DNA of 61,814 nt from Clostridia bacterium (GTDB lineage: Bacteria > Bacillota > DSM-521 > Neomoorellales > Neomoorellaceae). The notes under the pieces are model-generated. The model had not been told where the DNA came from. It searched no databases and saw only the letters and a program-made list of their open reading frames with translations. Below, in pieces: positions 36,969-46,339 of the stretch (positions within the stretch are counted from its first letter, which is position 1; each line of letters opens with the position of its first letter). Position numbers and translations under genes: made by a program. Location of the stretch: NCBI GenBank assembly GCA_030154265.1, contig JASKKH010000009.1:1-61814 (forward strand). The letters run 5' to 3'.

Positions 36969-38174
36969 CTATTTACCTTCCTTAACCGCCGCGGCAAACT
37001 GGCAGCCGAATTCTCCCGCCTGTTGCAGGGCAGTTTCATCCGGCGCGAAGTTGACCCGCAGTCCGGGTACCGGCACCCTAAACTGCAATTGCTTCAGGCG
37101 CTCTTCGATGTACTTTACCGCCTCACCGCTCCAACCAAAGGAGCCGAAGGCCCCGGCCGGTTTGCCCTTGCTTATGATGGCTGACACTCCGGCCAAAAGC
37201 TGCCATACCGGCGATACGGCGTCCCGGTTGATAGTGGGCGAACCGATCAACAAGCCGTTTGCAGCCTCGATTTTATCCAACAGTTCGGTTACCGGGTGTT
37301 GAGTAAGTTCCAGCACTTCCACCTCCACGCCGCCCCTTTCAAGACCTTTTCCCACGGCTTCTGCCAGTTGGGCGGTGTAACCATAGGCCGAGGTATAAAG
37401 CACCAGTACTTTTTTGCGCGTGCCAGCATCTTCCTGTCGGGACCAATCGGTGTAAGTCTGCACGTATTTCCAGGGATCCTGGCGCAGGATGGGGCCGTGC
37501 GAAGGAGCAATAACTTCAACATCCAGGTCCTTTATTTTTTCCGCCGCCGTCAGCACGTACTGCCGGTAAGGCTTGACAATCACATCAAAATAATACTTGT
37601 AGGCATCGCTGATGTCGCCGGCTTCGTCGTTGAAAATGGACTCGTTGCAGTAATGACAACCAAAGGAGTCGCAGGTAAACAATACTTTATCTTCCGGCAA
37701 GTAGGTAAACATGGTATCGGGCCAATGCAAGAAGGGCGCGTTGATGAATTGCAGGGTTTTGCCGCCCAAATCCAGCTTGTCGCCGTCACCTACCACCCGG
37801 TGGGGGAAATCTCTGTTTACCTGCTGCCGTAAAAATTTAATGGCTACTTTGGAGCCCACCACTGTAGTCCCGGGCATTTCCTGCAGCAGCCTGCCTAGCG
37901 AACCCGAATGATCCGGCTCGGTGTGGTTGACTATTATGTAATCAATTTGGTCAAGCAGCATTAATGTCTCTATTCTCTGTTTTAGTTCCTCGTAAAACCG
38001 TATTTTAACGGTTTCTATCAGTGCAGTCTTTTCTCGGCCCTTTACCAGATAGGCATTATACGTGGTACCGTACTTAGTTTCCATGACAATATCGAAAATA
38101 CGCAAATCCGGATCCTTGGCACCCACCCAGTAAACACCAGAAACAATCTGTACAGCATCCCTCACTTTTTTCAC
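36969..38174 (-). CDS. fprA: Flavo-diiron protein (oxygen/NO reductase)
   Basis: 401 residues. Metallo-beta-lactamase-like half with diiron ligands HTEPDHSG (about 84-91), FLHWPD (about 148-153), CDSFG and PSHGPI; then a flavodoxin half with the FMN loop YTSAYGYTAQLAEAV (about 260-274) and GSPTINRD. It reduces O2 to water (or NO to N2O) with electrons from rubredoxin or Hrb. It starts 8 bases after the rubredoxin stop. The codon usage is richer in G/C than the zinc and iron operons, suggesting acquisition by transfer. Confidence 0.95.
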   Translation of the reverse strand: MKKVRDAVQIVSGVYWVGAKDPDLRIFDIVMETKYGTTYNAYLVKGREKTALIETVKIRFYEELKQRIETLMLLDQIDYIIVNHTEPDHSGSLGRLLQEMPGTTVVGSKVAIKFLRQQVNRDFPHRVVGDGDKLDLGGKTLQFINAPFLHWPDTMFTYLPEDKVLFTCDSFGCHYCNESIFNDEAGDISDAYKYYFDVIVKPYRQYVLTAAEKIKDLDVEVIAPSHGPILRQDPWKYVQTYTDWSRQEDAGTRKKVLVLYTSAYGYTAQLAEAVGKGLERGGVEVEVLELTQHPVTELLDKIEAANGLLIGSPTINRDAVSPVWQLLAGVSAIISKGKPAGAFGSFGWSGEAVKYIEERLKQLQFRVPVPGLRVNFAPDETALQQAGEFGCQFAAAVKEGK

Positions 38175-38182
38175 CCTACCCT

Positions 38183-38335
38183 TTACTCTTTGCTAAACTG
38201 ACTCTTGTCCGCACCGCATACGGGGCACACCCAGTCTTCGGGCAACTGCTCAAAGGGCGTGCTGGGAGGAATCCCTTCGGCCCCTTCCGTCGGGTCGTAA
38301 ACATAACTGCAAACGTCACATATCCACTTTTCCAT
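38183..38335 (-). CDS. Rubredoxin
   Basis: A 50-residue protein, [18 protein letters not shown] at the start and [13 protein letters not shown] at the end: two CxxC pairs that bind one iron. The usual [17 protein letters not shown] core is present. It is the first gene of the operon and the natural electron donor for FprA, whose start lies 8 bases beyond. Ribosome site AGGGGAG before ATG. Confidence 0.95.
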   Translation of the reverse strand: MEKWICDVCSYVYDPTEGAEGIPPSTPFEQLPEDWVCPVCGADKSQFSKE

Positions 38336-38487
38336 ACAAAAATTCTCCCCTCTTATCAATTTTTTGGTTGGCCTTACTGCATCCCCGTTTGGTTTTCATT
38401 CAACAGTTGTTTTTTAATTTTTTTACTTACAACGACTTTAAAATAATAATTCAACATTTTCTACCATTTTCCTCTTATAATTGCAAA

Positions 38488-38533
38488 AAATATATCGATA
38501 GTTATCGACATATATCGATAACTATCGATATAT
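38488..38533. promoter_or_regulatory. Long palindrome upstream of the rubredoxin-fprA operon
   Basis: AATATATCGATAGTTATCGA (38489-38508) is repeated in inverted form as TCGATAACTATCGATATATT (38513-38532), four bases apart. Inside are several TATCGATA units. It is about 150 bases upstream of the rubredoxin start and is a good candidate operator for an oxygen or redox regulator. No rho-independent tail. Confidence 0.65.
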
Positions 38534-38591
38534 TTTATAAAGACTTTTATTGTCCATTGAAAAACAGAAACTAGCAATTCGATTATTGTCG

Positions 38592-39028
38592 TTATACTAT
38601 AAAAGCAAGGGCGATGATAAGCGGGAATGCGGGAATACTAATACCGATATGAATTGCTGTAAACTTCAGTCCCAAAGAAACAGTTTCATATAATACTATT
38701 GGGAGTTTGGTACTGGTCCAGACTCCCAGGAAAAATAATACATAAGCTAACCTGGCTCCTTTCTCTAATAAAAGGGGAAGGACATGAAATTTCGTAGAAT
38801 TGCTGTGGATTTATTAAAGTATTTTATTTCTGCAGGTAGAGTTACTATCCCTACTGACATAAGAATTGTAGAAACAAGAGCAGCAATCTGAGGATATCCT
38901 GCCCCGCCATTAAGTAAGGAGGCCGCCAGGTGAAATGTAACAAAACCGGGTATTAACGTAAAGGAACCAACCGTAAGCGCAATTATTATACCTAACAGTC
39001 CCGTAGTGTATAAAACTGTACCGCTCAT
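38592..39028 (-). pseudogene. Half-size permease (COG0701-like), frameshifted
   Basis: ATG at 39028 opens a membrane protein: TLIPGFVTFHLAASLLNGGA and SVGIVTLPAEIKYFNK are typical of the second half of COG0701/DUF318 permeases. The frame ends early at 38765; the next frame continues with LAYVLFFLGVWTSTKLPIVL and GISIPAFPLIIALAF to TAA at 38592, which is the expected C-terminus. A single indel near 38770 explains this. Its ATG overlaps the stop of the PadR-like fragment. Related permeases occur beside metal or arsenic genes; its substrate here is unknown. Confidence 0.75.
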
Positions 39029-39216
39029 CTTTTGCTCTCCTTATTTTTGTTTAATAATTTATCGTAGCTAGTCAAAAAGAATTCCAGGTTCTTCTTTCTC
39101 ATTTCGATGTCCGCTCTATATTCGGATAATTTTTCAAATCCTACCCTGGTTATCCTGTACCATTTTTTAGCTGGCCCCGGTTGTGTAGTATCCCAATAGG
39201 ACTCAACTGCCTTCAT
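39025..39216 (-). pseudogene. PadR-family regulator, N-terminally truncated
   Basis: 63 residues, KAVESYWDTTQPGPAKKWYR then ITRVGFEKLSEYRAD, match the wing and following helix of PadR-type regulators, but the DNA-binding helices that should precede them are missing: upstream sequence is unrelated. Its TGA overlaps the permease ATG. A remnant of a regulator-permease operon. Confidence 0.7.
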
Positions 39217-39337
39217 TTTCAGATTAATAACAAAAGTTTTTCTCTTATTGCATAAATGGGAAATTTTTGTTAGACTTAGTTAAGTAAATGTATGCAAGGA
39301 TGGTCGGTAAAGGCGGACTTTGCCAGAAAAAAAAGTA

Positions 39338-39430
39338 AATTTCAGGGATAAGGAACTGGTTATCCGGCCGGGACACCCGAAATGATGAAAAACTCCCCTG
39401 CCGGAGGGAGTAAGCATGTCCCGGACAAAG
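39338..39430 (+). ncRNA. Structured 5' leader of the pseudopilin gene (candidate RNA element)
   Basis: Three stems precede the gene: GGATAA (39346-39351)/TTATCC (39360-39365); an outer CCGGGACA (39368-39375)/TGTCCCGG (39417-39424); and, inside the latter, ACTCCC (39392-39397)/GGGAGT (39406-39411). The unpaired segment between reads CCCGAAATGATGAAAA. This could be a riboswitch or attenuator. It does not match the class I c-di-GMP riboswitch consensus that I know, and the resemblance to class II (AUGAUGAA next to a stem) is weak. Confidence 0.4.
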
Positions 39431-39516
39431 CAAAAGATTTCTGACCCAACCGGACAAGTACGCTGGCCGGCGGTTTAAAAAAATGATAAAAAAACATGAC
39501 AAGGGGGATTTTTTAC

Positions 39517-40035
39517 ATGCGCCTGCGTAAAGCAATACGCGACCAGAGAGGTTTTACTTTGATCGAGCTGCTGGTGGTCATAAGTATCATCGGCATTTTG
39601 ACAGCAATGCTGGTACCAAGGTTGCTGGGTTATACAGACAAGGCCCGCGTGAGCCGCGCCATGGCCGACCTGGCGACAATGAAAAACGTCGTTGAGCTCT
39701 ATTGTGCGGATGAGGGAGAAGGACATTATCCGAGTACTGACAGCGATGTGGAAACTGATGGATCCATAGCAAAAGTTCTCAAGGATAATGGCATCAACTG
39801 GACCGGTGACGCGAACGGCATAAAAGATCCGTGGGGTACTCCCTACAAATATGGTACTGGAAAAGAAGGTGATTCTATAGATCGAAAATTCGTTTTCGAG
39901 TGTGCAGGTCCCGACAAGGATTTTAATGATACGCAAGACAACATCTGGTGCTCCAGTGAAAGTGCGACCGTACAGAACGGCGGCGATCCTGATGTGACTG
40001 TAGATGATAAAGACTGGGTATCTTCCTCAAACTAA
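39517..40035 (+). CDS. Type II secretion / type IV pilus pseudopilin
   Basis: About 172 residues from MRLRKAIRDQRG, start chosen because AAGGGGG lies 11 nt before ATG 39517. The prepilin peptidase site RGFTLIELLVV is followed by a 20-residue hydrophobic helix. The C-terminal half has DPWGTPYKYG, the GspG major-pseudopilin motif, with Asp/Asn/Gly-rich calcium-type loops (GPDKDFNDTQDN). No other secretion genes are near, so it is an orphan that must use machinery encoded elsewhere. The codon use is GC-richer than the first 34 kb. Confidence 0.88.
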   Translation: MRLRKAIRDQRGFTLIELLVVISIIGILTAMLVPRLLGYTDKARVSRAMADLATMKNVVELYCADEGEGHYPSTDSDVETDGSIAKVLKDNGINWTGDANGIKDPWGTPYKYGTGKEGDSIDRKFVFECAGPDKDFNDTQDNIWCSSESATVQNGGDPDVTVDDKDWVSSSN

Positions 40036-40915
40036 TCGCCGGTGATGAAGGACTAGATTCGGGAACCATTTTTAGTTGAATTTATGGCTTTCCCAACGGG
40101 CAATTCCCTTCCTCCACACCTGCAGGCTTTATATAGACGAGCGAAAATCACTGGTGTCGGGGCCGGTGCCAAAAGGAAAACCGCCTTGACCACCAGCTTT
40201 TTTTCTCCAGAAGACAGGCCATCCAGCATGTCCGGCATGTTTATTGTAAGACCGCTTACCTTCTCCGACCTGTATTTTCAGTTATATGCCTCACTTATTT
40301 TCGTCTTTTCGTCAACTTGAAGAACCATTACTTCTGCTTCAGCACCACATCGGACTGCCCCGGACTCCAATTTCCCTATACAGTACCCCGAATTTTTCTC
40401 TGTCATCGGGAAATCAACCGTGTGGGAAAGATAAGCTACTGTCAGCATAAAAAGTTGCAGCCAGTCTTTTCAATGCTTCAGCTTTGATTAGTGTTTACAT
40501 TACAGCTCGTCCTTTAAGGAATAATTCTTTGGGCAATTCAAATTCTATTTTTATGGTCTCACCTGACATCTTATTCTTCTCCCTGATGGCAACAACGACT
40601 CTTTGTAAGATTATAAAACACCCCAAACCTCAACTGCGGTCTTATTTTGCCTCTGGTATCTACAGATTATATATGTATTAATAACTGCCCAAAAATTAAG
40701 GCCCAACAGAATTTGTTGGGCCATAGGCAGCTTATCGGACCCCATTATTTGGTAAAATGTGTTGATACACAACACTCACGTGCTTTGAGCGGCGAAAAGG
40801 CATCAAAAGAAAACACTTGATATGTTTCCTGATAATAATTAAAACTGCATTTGACCGGGAAGTTTTCAACCTATGCAAAAACCCCGGCATAACCCGGGGT
40901 TACTAACACCTGCAT
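40036..40915. other. 880-base stretch without an intact gene
   Basis: Only a short minus-strand frame (40495-40569) reading MSGETIKIEFELPKELF is protein-like: it resembles the start of UPF0175-type antitoxins, but stops after 24 codons. A hairpin GGCCCAACA (40700-40708)/TGTTGGGCC (40714-40722) lies further on. The rest looks decayed. Confidence 0.4.
40880..40901 (-). terminator. Terminator after the REC-PAS-GGDEF gene
   Basis: AACCCCGG (40880-40887) and CCGGGGTT (40894-40901) pair; the minus strand continues TTTGC. Confidence 0.75.
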
Positions 40916-42598
40916 CTATAGACATTCGCCTGTATACCTGACACAGTTTCTCCCGGAAGACTTTGCTTCGTAAAGCATATTGTCAGCACGCATAACGATG
41001 GTGTCCACCGTATCCGCAGGGCAGTAACCGGCCACTCCGAAGCTGGCAGTCACATTACCCACGCCTGGAATATTCATGCTGCTCAACTGCCCTCGGAGCT
41101 CTTCCGCTAAACCGGCTGCCTTATCCACCGGGGTATTTGGTAAAAGTATTACAAATTCTTCTCCGCCCCAGCGGGCCAGGCAGTCTGTTTTACGGATTCT
41201 CCCATTTATCAAGTCTACTAAACTTTTAAGAACCAGATCGCCGGCAGCGTGCCCGAAACGGTCGTTTACACTTTTAAAGTGGTCCAAGTCCACCATGATT
41301 ATTGAAAAGGGTAGTCCGGTCCGCCCCGTGCGTTCAATTTCCTGTTCCAGCACCTGCATAAAATAGCGCCGGTTGTAAGCATTTGTCAGGGGATCGGTTA
41401 TGGACAGACAGTAAAGCTGTTCTTCTATTTTTTTGCGTTCGCTGATATCACGCACAATTCCCACCGCATGCCAGGCGTCCCTAATCCTCAAAGCAGACAA
41501 TGAGAGCTCCACATCAAGCTCACGCCCGTCTTTATGTTTAGCTTTCAACTCAATTGTTTTCCCTATGACATTTCCTTCTCCGGTTGATTGAAAATGCTTG
41601 AAAGCCTGATTATAAACCTTATAAAGACGCTCATCAGGCACCACCAGCCGGTGCAGATCCTTCCCCAGGATTTCTTCCCGTGAGTAGCCGAAGAGCTGTT
41701 CCGCTGCCGGGTTCCAAAAAGTGACGTTCCCCTGCCCGTCAAGCATGATGATGGCATCCATGACCGAACTTATAATAGCATTTAAAGTCGCCTCACTGCT
41801 CCGCAGCTCTTCTTCCATCTGTCTGCGCTCTGTCAGATCAATAATCAGTGCTACGCATACTTTTTCTCCTCTGTGTTCAAACAGCTGCAAGTGTACTTCT
41901 ACAGGATAAAGGGAGCCGTCTTTCCGGTAGTGTACCGTATTAAAAACAGTCTTCTCCTGCTCCCCACAGGCCAGAGAGTCCAGGATTCCCCTTAAGCTCT
42001 GCAGGTCAAGTTCGGGTTTGAGGTCAAGAGGTGTCATGGTGCTCAGTTCTTCGATTGTATAACCCAGATTTTCCCTGGCACCGCGGTTCACCGCAATAAA
42101 TTTTAAGGTCTCCGGGTGAAAAATATAGATCTCATTCAATGAATTTTCAAATATCTGCCGGTACATGTTCGCATGGGCATTTGCTTCATAAAGCTGCAGT
42201 GCCATTTCAACTGTGGATACCAGCACATGTTCGCCGGCACCTTTCAGCACATATCCGTAGCCTGTAATCGAACAGATTTTCTCCACAACTTCCTTTTCAG
42301 TATGAGCAGTGAGAAAGACAATCGGTATATCTGTAAACTGCTGTATTGTCCGGGCTGCCTGCGCCCCGTCCATTCCTTCTCCCAGTTCTATATCCATCAG
42401 AATGAGGTCGGGGTACTGGCTGCCACAGACTTTTTCCACAGCCTCTTCGCCCGTCAGGGCAATTTCGGTCATATACCCGTACTTATTCAGGATATTTGCC
42501 GTTATTTGTGCAAGGAACCTGCTGTCTTCTACAATAAGAATCCTCTTGCCTTTAAATGCGTTCACCGATAAACCTCCAATTAATGAATAGCTTGACAA
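40916..42598 (-). CDS. Response regulator-PAS-PAS-GGDEF diguanylate cyclase
   Basis: 560 residues. REC domain at about 14-130 (RILIVEDS, LILMDIELGEGMDG with the phospho-acceptor aspartate, FLTAHT). PAS domains at about 146-260 and 270-390 (TERRQMEEEL and ISERKKIEEQL linkers). GGDEF domain at about 395-556 with RWGGEEFVILLP, an active site; the upstream RxxD inhibitory site is not obvious. The protein would make c-di-GMP in response to phosphorylation and PAS signals. No histidine kinase is adjacent. Confidence 0.92.
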   Translation of the reverse strand: MSSYSLIGGLSVNAFKGKRILIVEDSRFLAQITANILNKYGYMTEIALTGEEAVEKVCGSQYPDLILMDIELGEGMDGAQAARTIQQFTDIPIVFLTAHTEKEVVEKICSITGYGYVLKGAGEHVLVSTVEMALQLYEANAHANMYRQIFENSLNEIYIFHPETLKFIAVNRGARENLGYTIEELSTMTPLDLKPELDLQSLRGILDSLACGEQEKTVFNTVHYRKDGSLYPVEVHLQLFEHRGEKVCVALIIDLTERRQMEEELRSSEATLNAIISSVMDAIIMLDGQGNVTFWNPAAEQLFGYSREEILGKDLHRLVVPDERLYKVYNQAFKHFQSTGEGNVIGKTIELKAKHKDGRELDVELSLSALRIRDAWHAVGIVRDISERKKIEEQLYCLSITDPLTNAYNRRYFMQVLEQEIERTGRTGLPFSIIMVDLDHFKSVNDRFGHAAGDLVLKSLVDLINGRIRKTDCLARWGGEEFVILLPNTPVDKAAGLAEELRGQLSSMNIPGVGNVTASFGVAGYCPADTVDTIVMRADNMLYEAKSSGRNCVRYTGECL

Positions 42599-42616
42599 TT
42601 TTGGAGTCTTAGGGCC

Positions 42617-42790
42617 TTATAACTTAAACTTCTGCGCCAAAAGGTTCAACCTTTCCGCCAATTCTGCCTATCCCTGGGCTGGGCATTTATTTCTTCCGCA
42701 GCAGCGGAAAGTTCTTCGCTGGAATCACTTATTTCACCAGTTGTGACAATAACTTGCTTCAGTAATCTAAGGTCTTGTCTAATACTGACC
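42617..42790 (-). pseudogene. Methyl-accepting chemotaxis protein, C-terminal remnant
   Basis: Minus strand: VTTGEISDSSEELSAAAEEI and then, after a shift of frame, AELAERLNLLAQKFKL ending at TAA 42617-42619. This is the coiled-coil tail of a chemoreceptor signalling domain. The remainder has been lost; it lies directly after the larger sensor gene. Confidence 0.65.
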
Positions 42791-45085
42791 TTCATGAAAA
42801 TTTTTATCATTGTAGCAGCTGCTTTCAATAACACTTACTACCTCCGGGTCAAACTGCGTCCCCGCATTCCTTTTTATTTCAGCTATTGCTTCCTCCCTGC
42901 TCATTGCTTTCCGGTATGTCCTGTCATTGGTCATAGCATCAAAGGCGTCAGCCACGGCCAAAATGCGGCACAGCAGTGGAATTTCCTCTCCCTTCAGTCC
43001 CTGGGGATAGCCTTTGCCGTCCCAACGTTCGTGATGGCAGAGGATGTATTCAGCAATGGAAGCCAGCTCTGACGTACTTTGGGCAATGCGGTAGCCGACT
43101 TCCGGGTGTTTCTTCATCTCCTCCCATTCTTTCTCCGTCAAAGGGCCGGGTTTTAGCAGAATACTTTCCTTGATAGCCACCTTCCCGATATCGTGGAGCA
43201 CTGCCAAAAGCTCCAGCTCGTCCAGCTGTTTGTCGGTAAGCCCCAGCTCTTTTCCTGTTTTCAGGCTTAAGCTTTTTAACCTTTCGGCATGTTCCTCTGT
43301 TTCCATGCTTTTTTCAAAAAGTGTGGCCTTCAGGGATGAAATAACGGCATTTCTGTAACTTTTGCTCTGCAGAAGCTTATGGCGGTACATCCATTCCTCG
43401 GCTTCCTTCAATACCTGCCAAATGTTTTCTTCGGCTCTGATTTTTGTGGCATAGCCCAGGGCAATACTCACCTGAATGGGCCCCTCACTGTCCAAAGCAC
43501 ACTCGTTTTTAATCCTCCTGACAATTTCTTCCGCTACTTTCAAATCGGTCCGGGGCAGCAAAATGACAAATTCGTCCCCGCCCCAGCGGGCGATGATATC
43601 CTCCCGGCGGCAGTTTTTCTTTATTACCTCTGTCGCTTTCTTCAAAAGAAGATCCCCTGCCCTATGGCCGAAGACGTCATTGGTCAGCTTCAATCCGTTG
43701 ATATCACCCATGATAACCGATACAGGCAGCTGACGCGGCGTATCCAGCCGCTTGATTTCTTCTTCCATAAACCTGCGCTTGTAAAGCCCTGTCAGCTGGT
43801 CGTGATAGCTCAAAAAGAGGATTTTTTCTTCAAATTCCTTGCGCAAGATATACTCGGAAATAATCCTTGCGACAACCTGCAGTAAATCGATGTCGGCTTC
43901 AGACCATTCCCTGTTTTGAATACAGTCGTCAAAACCGATAAAGCCGTAATATTCCCCTTCTACATATACAGGCAGTACCAGCAGGGATTTGATCTCCTGA
44001 GGCCTTAAGATTTCCTTTGTCTTTTTGTCGGGAATGTCTTCAATATCCCTGTAGTTTATCACTTCCCTGTTTTTCAGCCTGTCCACCCACCAGGTAAATT
44101 CAGCCTCAGGGATTTCCTGAAGGTTTTCTTTCTGTGGCGTTACACCGGGTGCCGTCCATTCAAAGGTGTTGCTCATTATCCCTTTTTCCCTGTCTGCTTC
44201 AAAGATATAGACCCGGCTTACCCCCATTCCCTCGCCCATAAGCCGCAGGGAGTCTGCGAGAAAAACTTCAAGGCTTCTTTCCTGTAAAGCCAGCTGGGAA
44301 ACACTACTGATAAGATTTTCGTATTCCAGCCTTTTTTTGAGTTCTTCTTCGGCCTTCTTTTGCTGGGTTATATCCTTGCTGGAGCCAACCAGGTATTTTA
44401 CCTTCCCCTTTTCAAGCACCGGTGTCAGGGTGGTCAGCCAGGTTCTTTTCCCGGCAGAGAAGGGTAGGGTCTCTTCATAGGTCATGGGCTTTTTACTCTC
44501 CGCGCACCTTTGATAATTGGTACTGACGGCTTCACCAATTTCTTTTCCTGCCAGTTCTATGGGGGTTTTGTCTTTTATATCCTTCAGGCTTAACCCTGTC
44601 AATTTCTGGTGGGCAGCATTATTCCTCATGTACAGGAATTCTCCGTCTTCTACCCTGACCAGGAACATAGCATCCTGGGTACCGTTGAAAATGGTTTCCA
44701 GTTCCAGTGACTGACTTATCTCCTTTGTTATATCATAAAAAAATGTCACAAAATACCCTTTGAGGGGGGAAAAGGCATGTACCCTGTACCAGCGCTGCAG
44801 TGTCTCCTCGTACTGCTGAAATTCTATCTCTTTGCCTTCAATGGCTACGCTGGCATAAACCCTGACCCAGTCAAAAGCGCCTTCTCTGATATGAGGCAGT
44901 ACCTCGGTTACTCTCTTTCCGATAATATCTGCGGCTTTCAGGCCAGTCAGCCGTTCAAAGGCAGGATTTACTTCCAGGAACTCGTAGTCTGCGGGCTCCC
45001 CAGAATGGTTGCAGATAATACGGTGGTATGCGTAGCCTGCCGACATTTCGCGAACTAATCTCCGATAAAAAGAAAGTTCATTCAT
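42779..45085 (-). CDS. PAS-PAS-GAF-GGDEF-HD-GYP c-di-GMP enzyme
   Basis: 768 residues. Two PAS domains (about 10-120 and 125-245), a GAF domain (about 260-410, with VLPVYVEGEYYGFIGFDD), a GGDEF domain with RWGGDEFVILLP (about 415-575), and an HD-GYP phosphodiesterase (about 590-760) with HDIGKVAIKE, HHERWDGKGYPQGL and ADAFDAMTNDR. Both opposing activities have intact motifs, so it may switch between making and breaking c-di-GMP. Followed by a chemoreceptor remnant. Confidence 0.93.
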   Translation of the reverse strand: MNELSFYRRLVREMSAGYAYHRIICNHSGEPADYEFLEVNPAFERLTGLKAADIIGKRVTEVLPHIREGAFDWVRVYASVAIEGKEIEFQQYEETLQRWYRVHAFSPLKGYFVTFFYDITKEISQSLELETIFNGTQDAMFLVRVEDGEFLYMRNNAAHQKLTGLSLKDIKDKTPIELAGKEIGEAVSTNYQRCAESKKPMTYEETLPFSAGKRTWLTTLTPVLEKGKVKYLVGSSKDITQQKKAEEELKKRLEYENLISSVSQLALQERSLEVFLADSLRLMGEGMGVSRVYIFEADREKGIMSNTFEWTAPGVTPQKENLQEIPEAEFTWWVDRLKNREVINYRDIEDIPDKKTKEILRPQEIKSLLVLPVYVEGEYYGFIGFDDCIQNREWSEADIDLLQVVARIISEYILRKEFEEKILFLSYHDQLTGLYKRRFMEEEIKRLDTPRQLPVSVIMGDINGLKLTNDVFGHRAGDLLLKKATEVIKKNCRREDIIARWGGDEFVILLPRTDLKVAEEIVRRIKNECALDSEGPIQVSIALGYATKIRAEENIWQVLKEAEEWMYRHKLLQSKSYRNAVISSLKATLFEKSMETEEHAERLKSLSLKTGKELGLTDKQLDELELLAVLHDIGKVAIKESILLKPGPLTEKEWEEMKKHPEVGYRIAQSTSELASIAEYILCHHERWDGKGYPQGLKGEEIPLLCRILAVADAFDAMTNDRTYRKAMSREEAIAEIKRNAGTQFDPEVVSVIESSCYNDKNFHEGQY

Positions 45086-45280
45086 AAACCTCCCCTCCTC
45101 TGAACAATCAATTTGAAATTCTACCTGGCTTTATTTTTTACCTGAACCAGCCAGGCTTATGGCAACAAATCAGGCAAGTTGCCCATTATTTCTTTTTCGC
45201 TTTTCGAAAAAACGGCTGCCAGGTCTAAAATCCTTTAAATTCTTATTCATTCTTCTAAAAGACGACCGACTGTTTACAAA

Positions 45281-45315
45281 AAAAGCCCTCTACGCAGAAA
45301 CATAGAAGGGCTTTT
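45281..45315. terminator. Hairpin downstream of the HsdR remnant
   Basis: AAAAGCCCT (45281-45289)/AGGGCTTTT (45307-45315), with flanking CTA/TAG extending the stem. The stem is flanked by T- or A-runs on both sides, so it may end transcripts on either strand. Confidence 0.65.
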
Positions 45316-45343
45316 GACAGAATTTTTTCTGCAACCGGCTGCC

Positions 45344-45870
45344 TTAGAAAACTGGTACTGTAGGCCCTTGGCTTTGCGTCCTTGCAATATCGGCTAGAAT
45401 ATTTTCATAATTATATATTTCCGGCTTTTCACTAACAGCTTCCGCTTTTTGAGCATCATAAACATCCTCTTCTTCAAGCACTTCTTTAATAACACCATAA
45501 AAAGCCTGGGCGTTAACATTATTCTTTATTTTTTCAGGGTATACCGTTCCTAATAACCTTTCCTGAAATCCTTCATAACAGTACGCATTTTTTCAAGGTA
45601 CTCTGCTTCTGAAATACGTTTATTTTTGTACTCATTTAATACTTCTTCAATACGCTCAGAAAATTTCTTGTAGTAAGCCGGATTCTCATCCCACTTTTCA
45701 TTAATATGTTTAGCCAAACGCGTTCTAATGGCATCGGCCTTTGCCCTTGGAGAACCTAATCTCATAAGCTCATCTTCAAATTCCTCTTCGTTTAAAATAT
45801 CCACTGGAGCAGTTATTTGAATAACATCTTCTACTAAATTAAAAATAACATTTAGAAATAAAAATTAAAG
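45344..45870 (-). pseudogene. hsdR: Type I restriction enzyme HsdR, C-terminal remnant
   Basis: Minus strand: IFNLVEDVIQITAPVDILNE, then EEEFEDELMRLGSPRAKADA, KFSERIEEVLNEYKNKRIS, then a one-base shift at about 45552, after which QERLLGTVYPEKIKNN and NAQAFYGVIKEVLEEEDVYD follow. This is the helical C-terminal domain of HsdR. The helicase and nuclease parts, HsdM and HsdS are absent. It is a leftover of a lost type I system between two signalling genes. Confidence 0.75.
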
Positions 45871-46339
45871 CACCTACATAATTGCTCTTTTACTGATCAA
45901 ATTACGTAGGTGTTTATGTTTCTTTGGCTTGTAAACACAGCCTGTTTATAACTTCTTCATTGTTAAAATTTACATAATTTGCAAATCTCTGACATTCGCA
46001 CGAATTTCCATTACTATTTTTTAGAATACATTGTATACTACCCAATAGTTATCTACTGTACTTCACCGGCACTGCCTGTAGCGGATGCCTGTAATGTTGA
46101 CATAAAAAAATACCATCTTTAAAGTATATTTCTATTATGCTAACGTAAAAGGTGGTAATAATAATGTATATATGGAGTTTAGAGATTGTAACTATCGCTA
46201 ACAGAAGCTACCGTGCATAGGCGATTTCGGGCTTAAAGCCAGATCTTTAGGTGTGGAGCATCTACAATCATTAAAAATGCATGCATTGCTTATTCAGGGC
46301 TCATTAATCAGTCCGGCCGCCCTCACCACCAAAGTCTGT
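45871..46339. other. Gap with a hairpin, no gene
   Basis: CACCTACATAAT (45871-45882) pairs with ATTACGTAGGTG (45901-45912). The remaining 420 bases have no credible ORF on either strand. Confidence 0.45.

Noticed and set aside
39338-39430. Calling the leader a c-di-GMP riboswitch
   Set aside because: The class I core (GCACAGGGCAAACC, GGGACGCAAAGCC) is absent and class II similarity is slight. Kept only as a structured leader.
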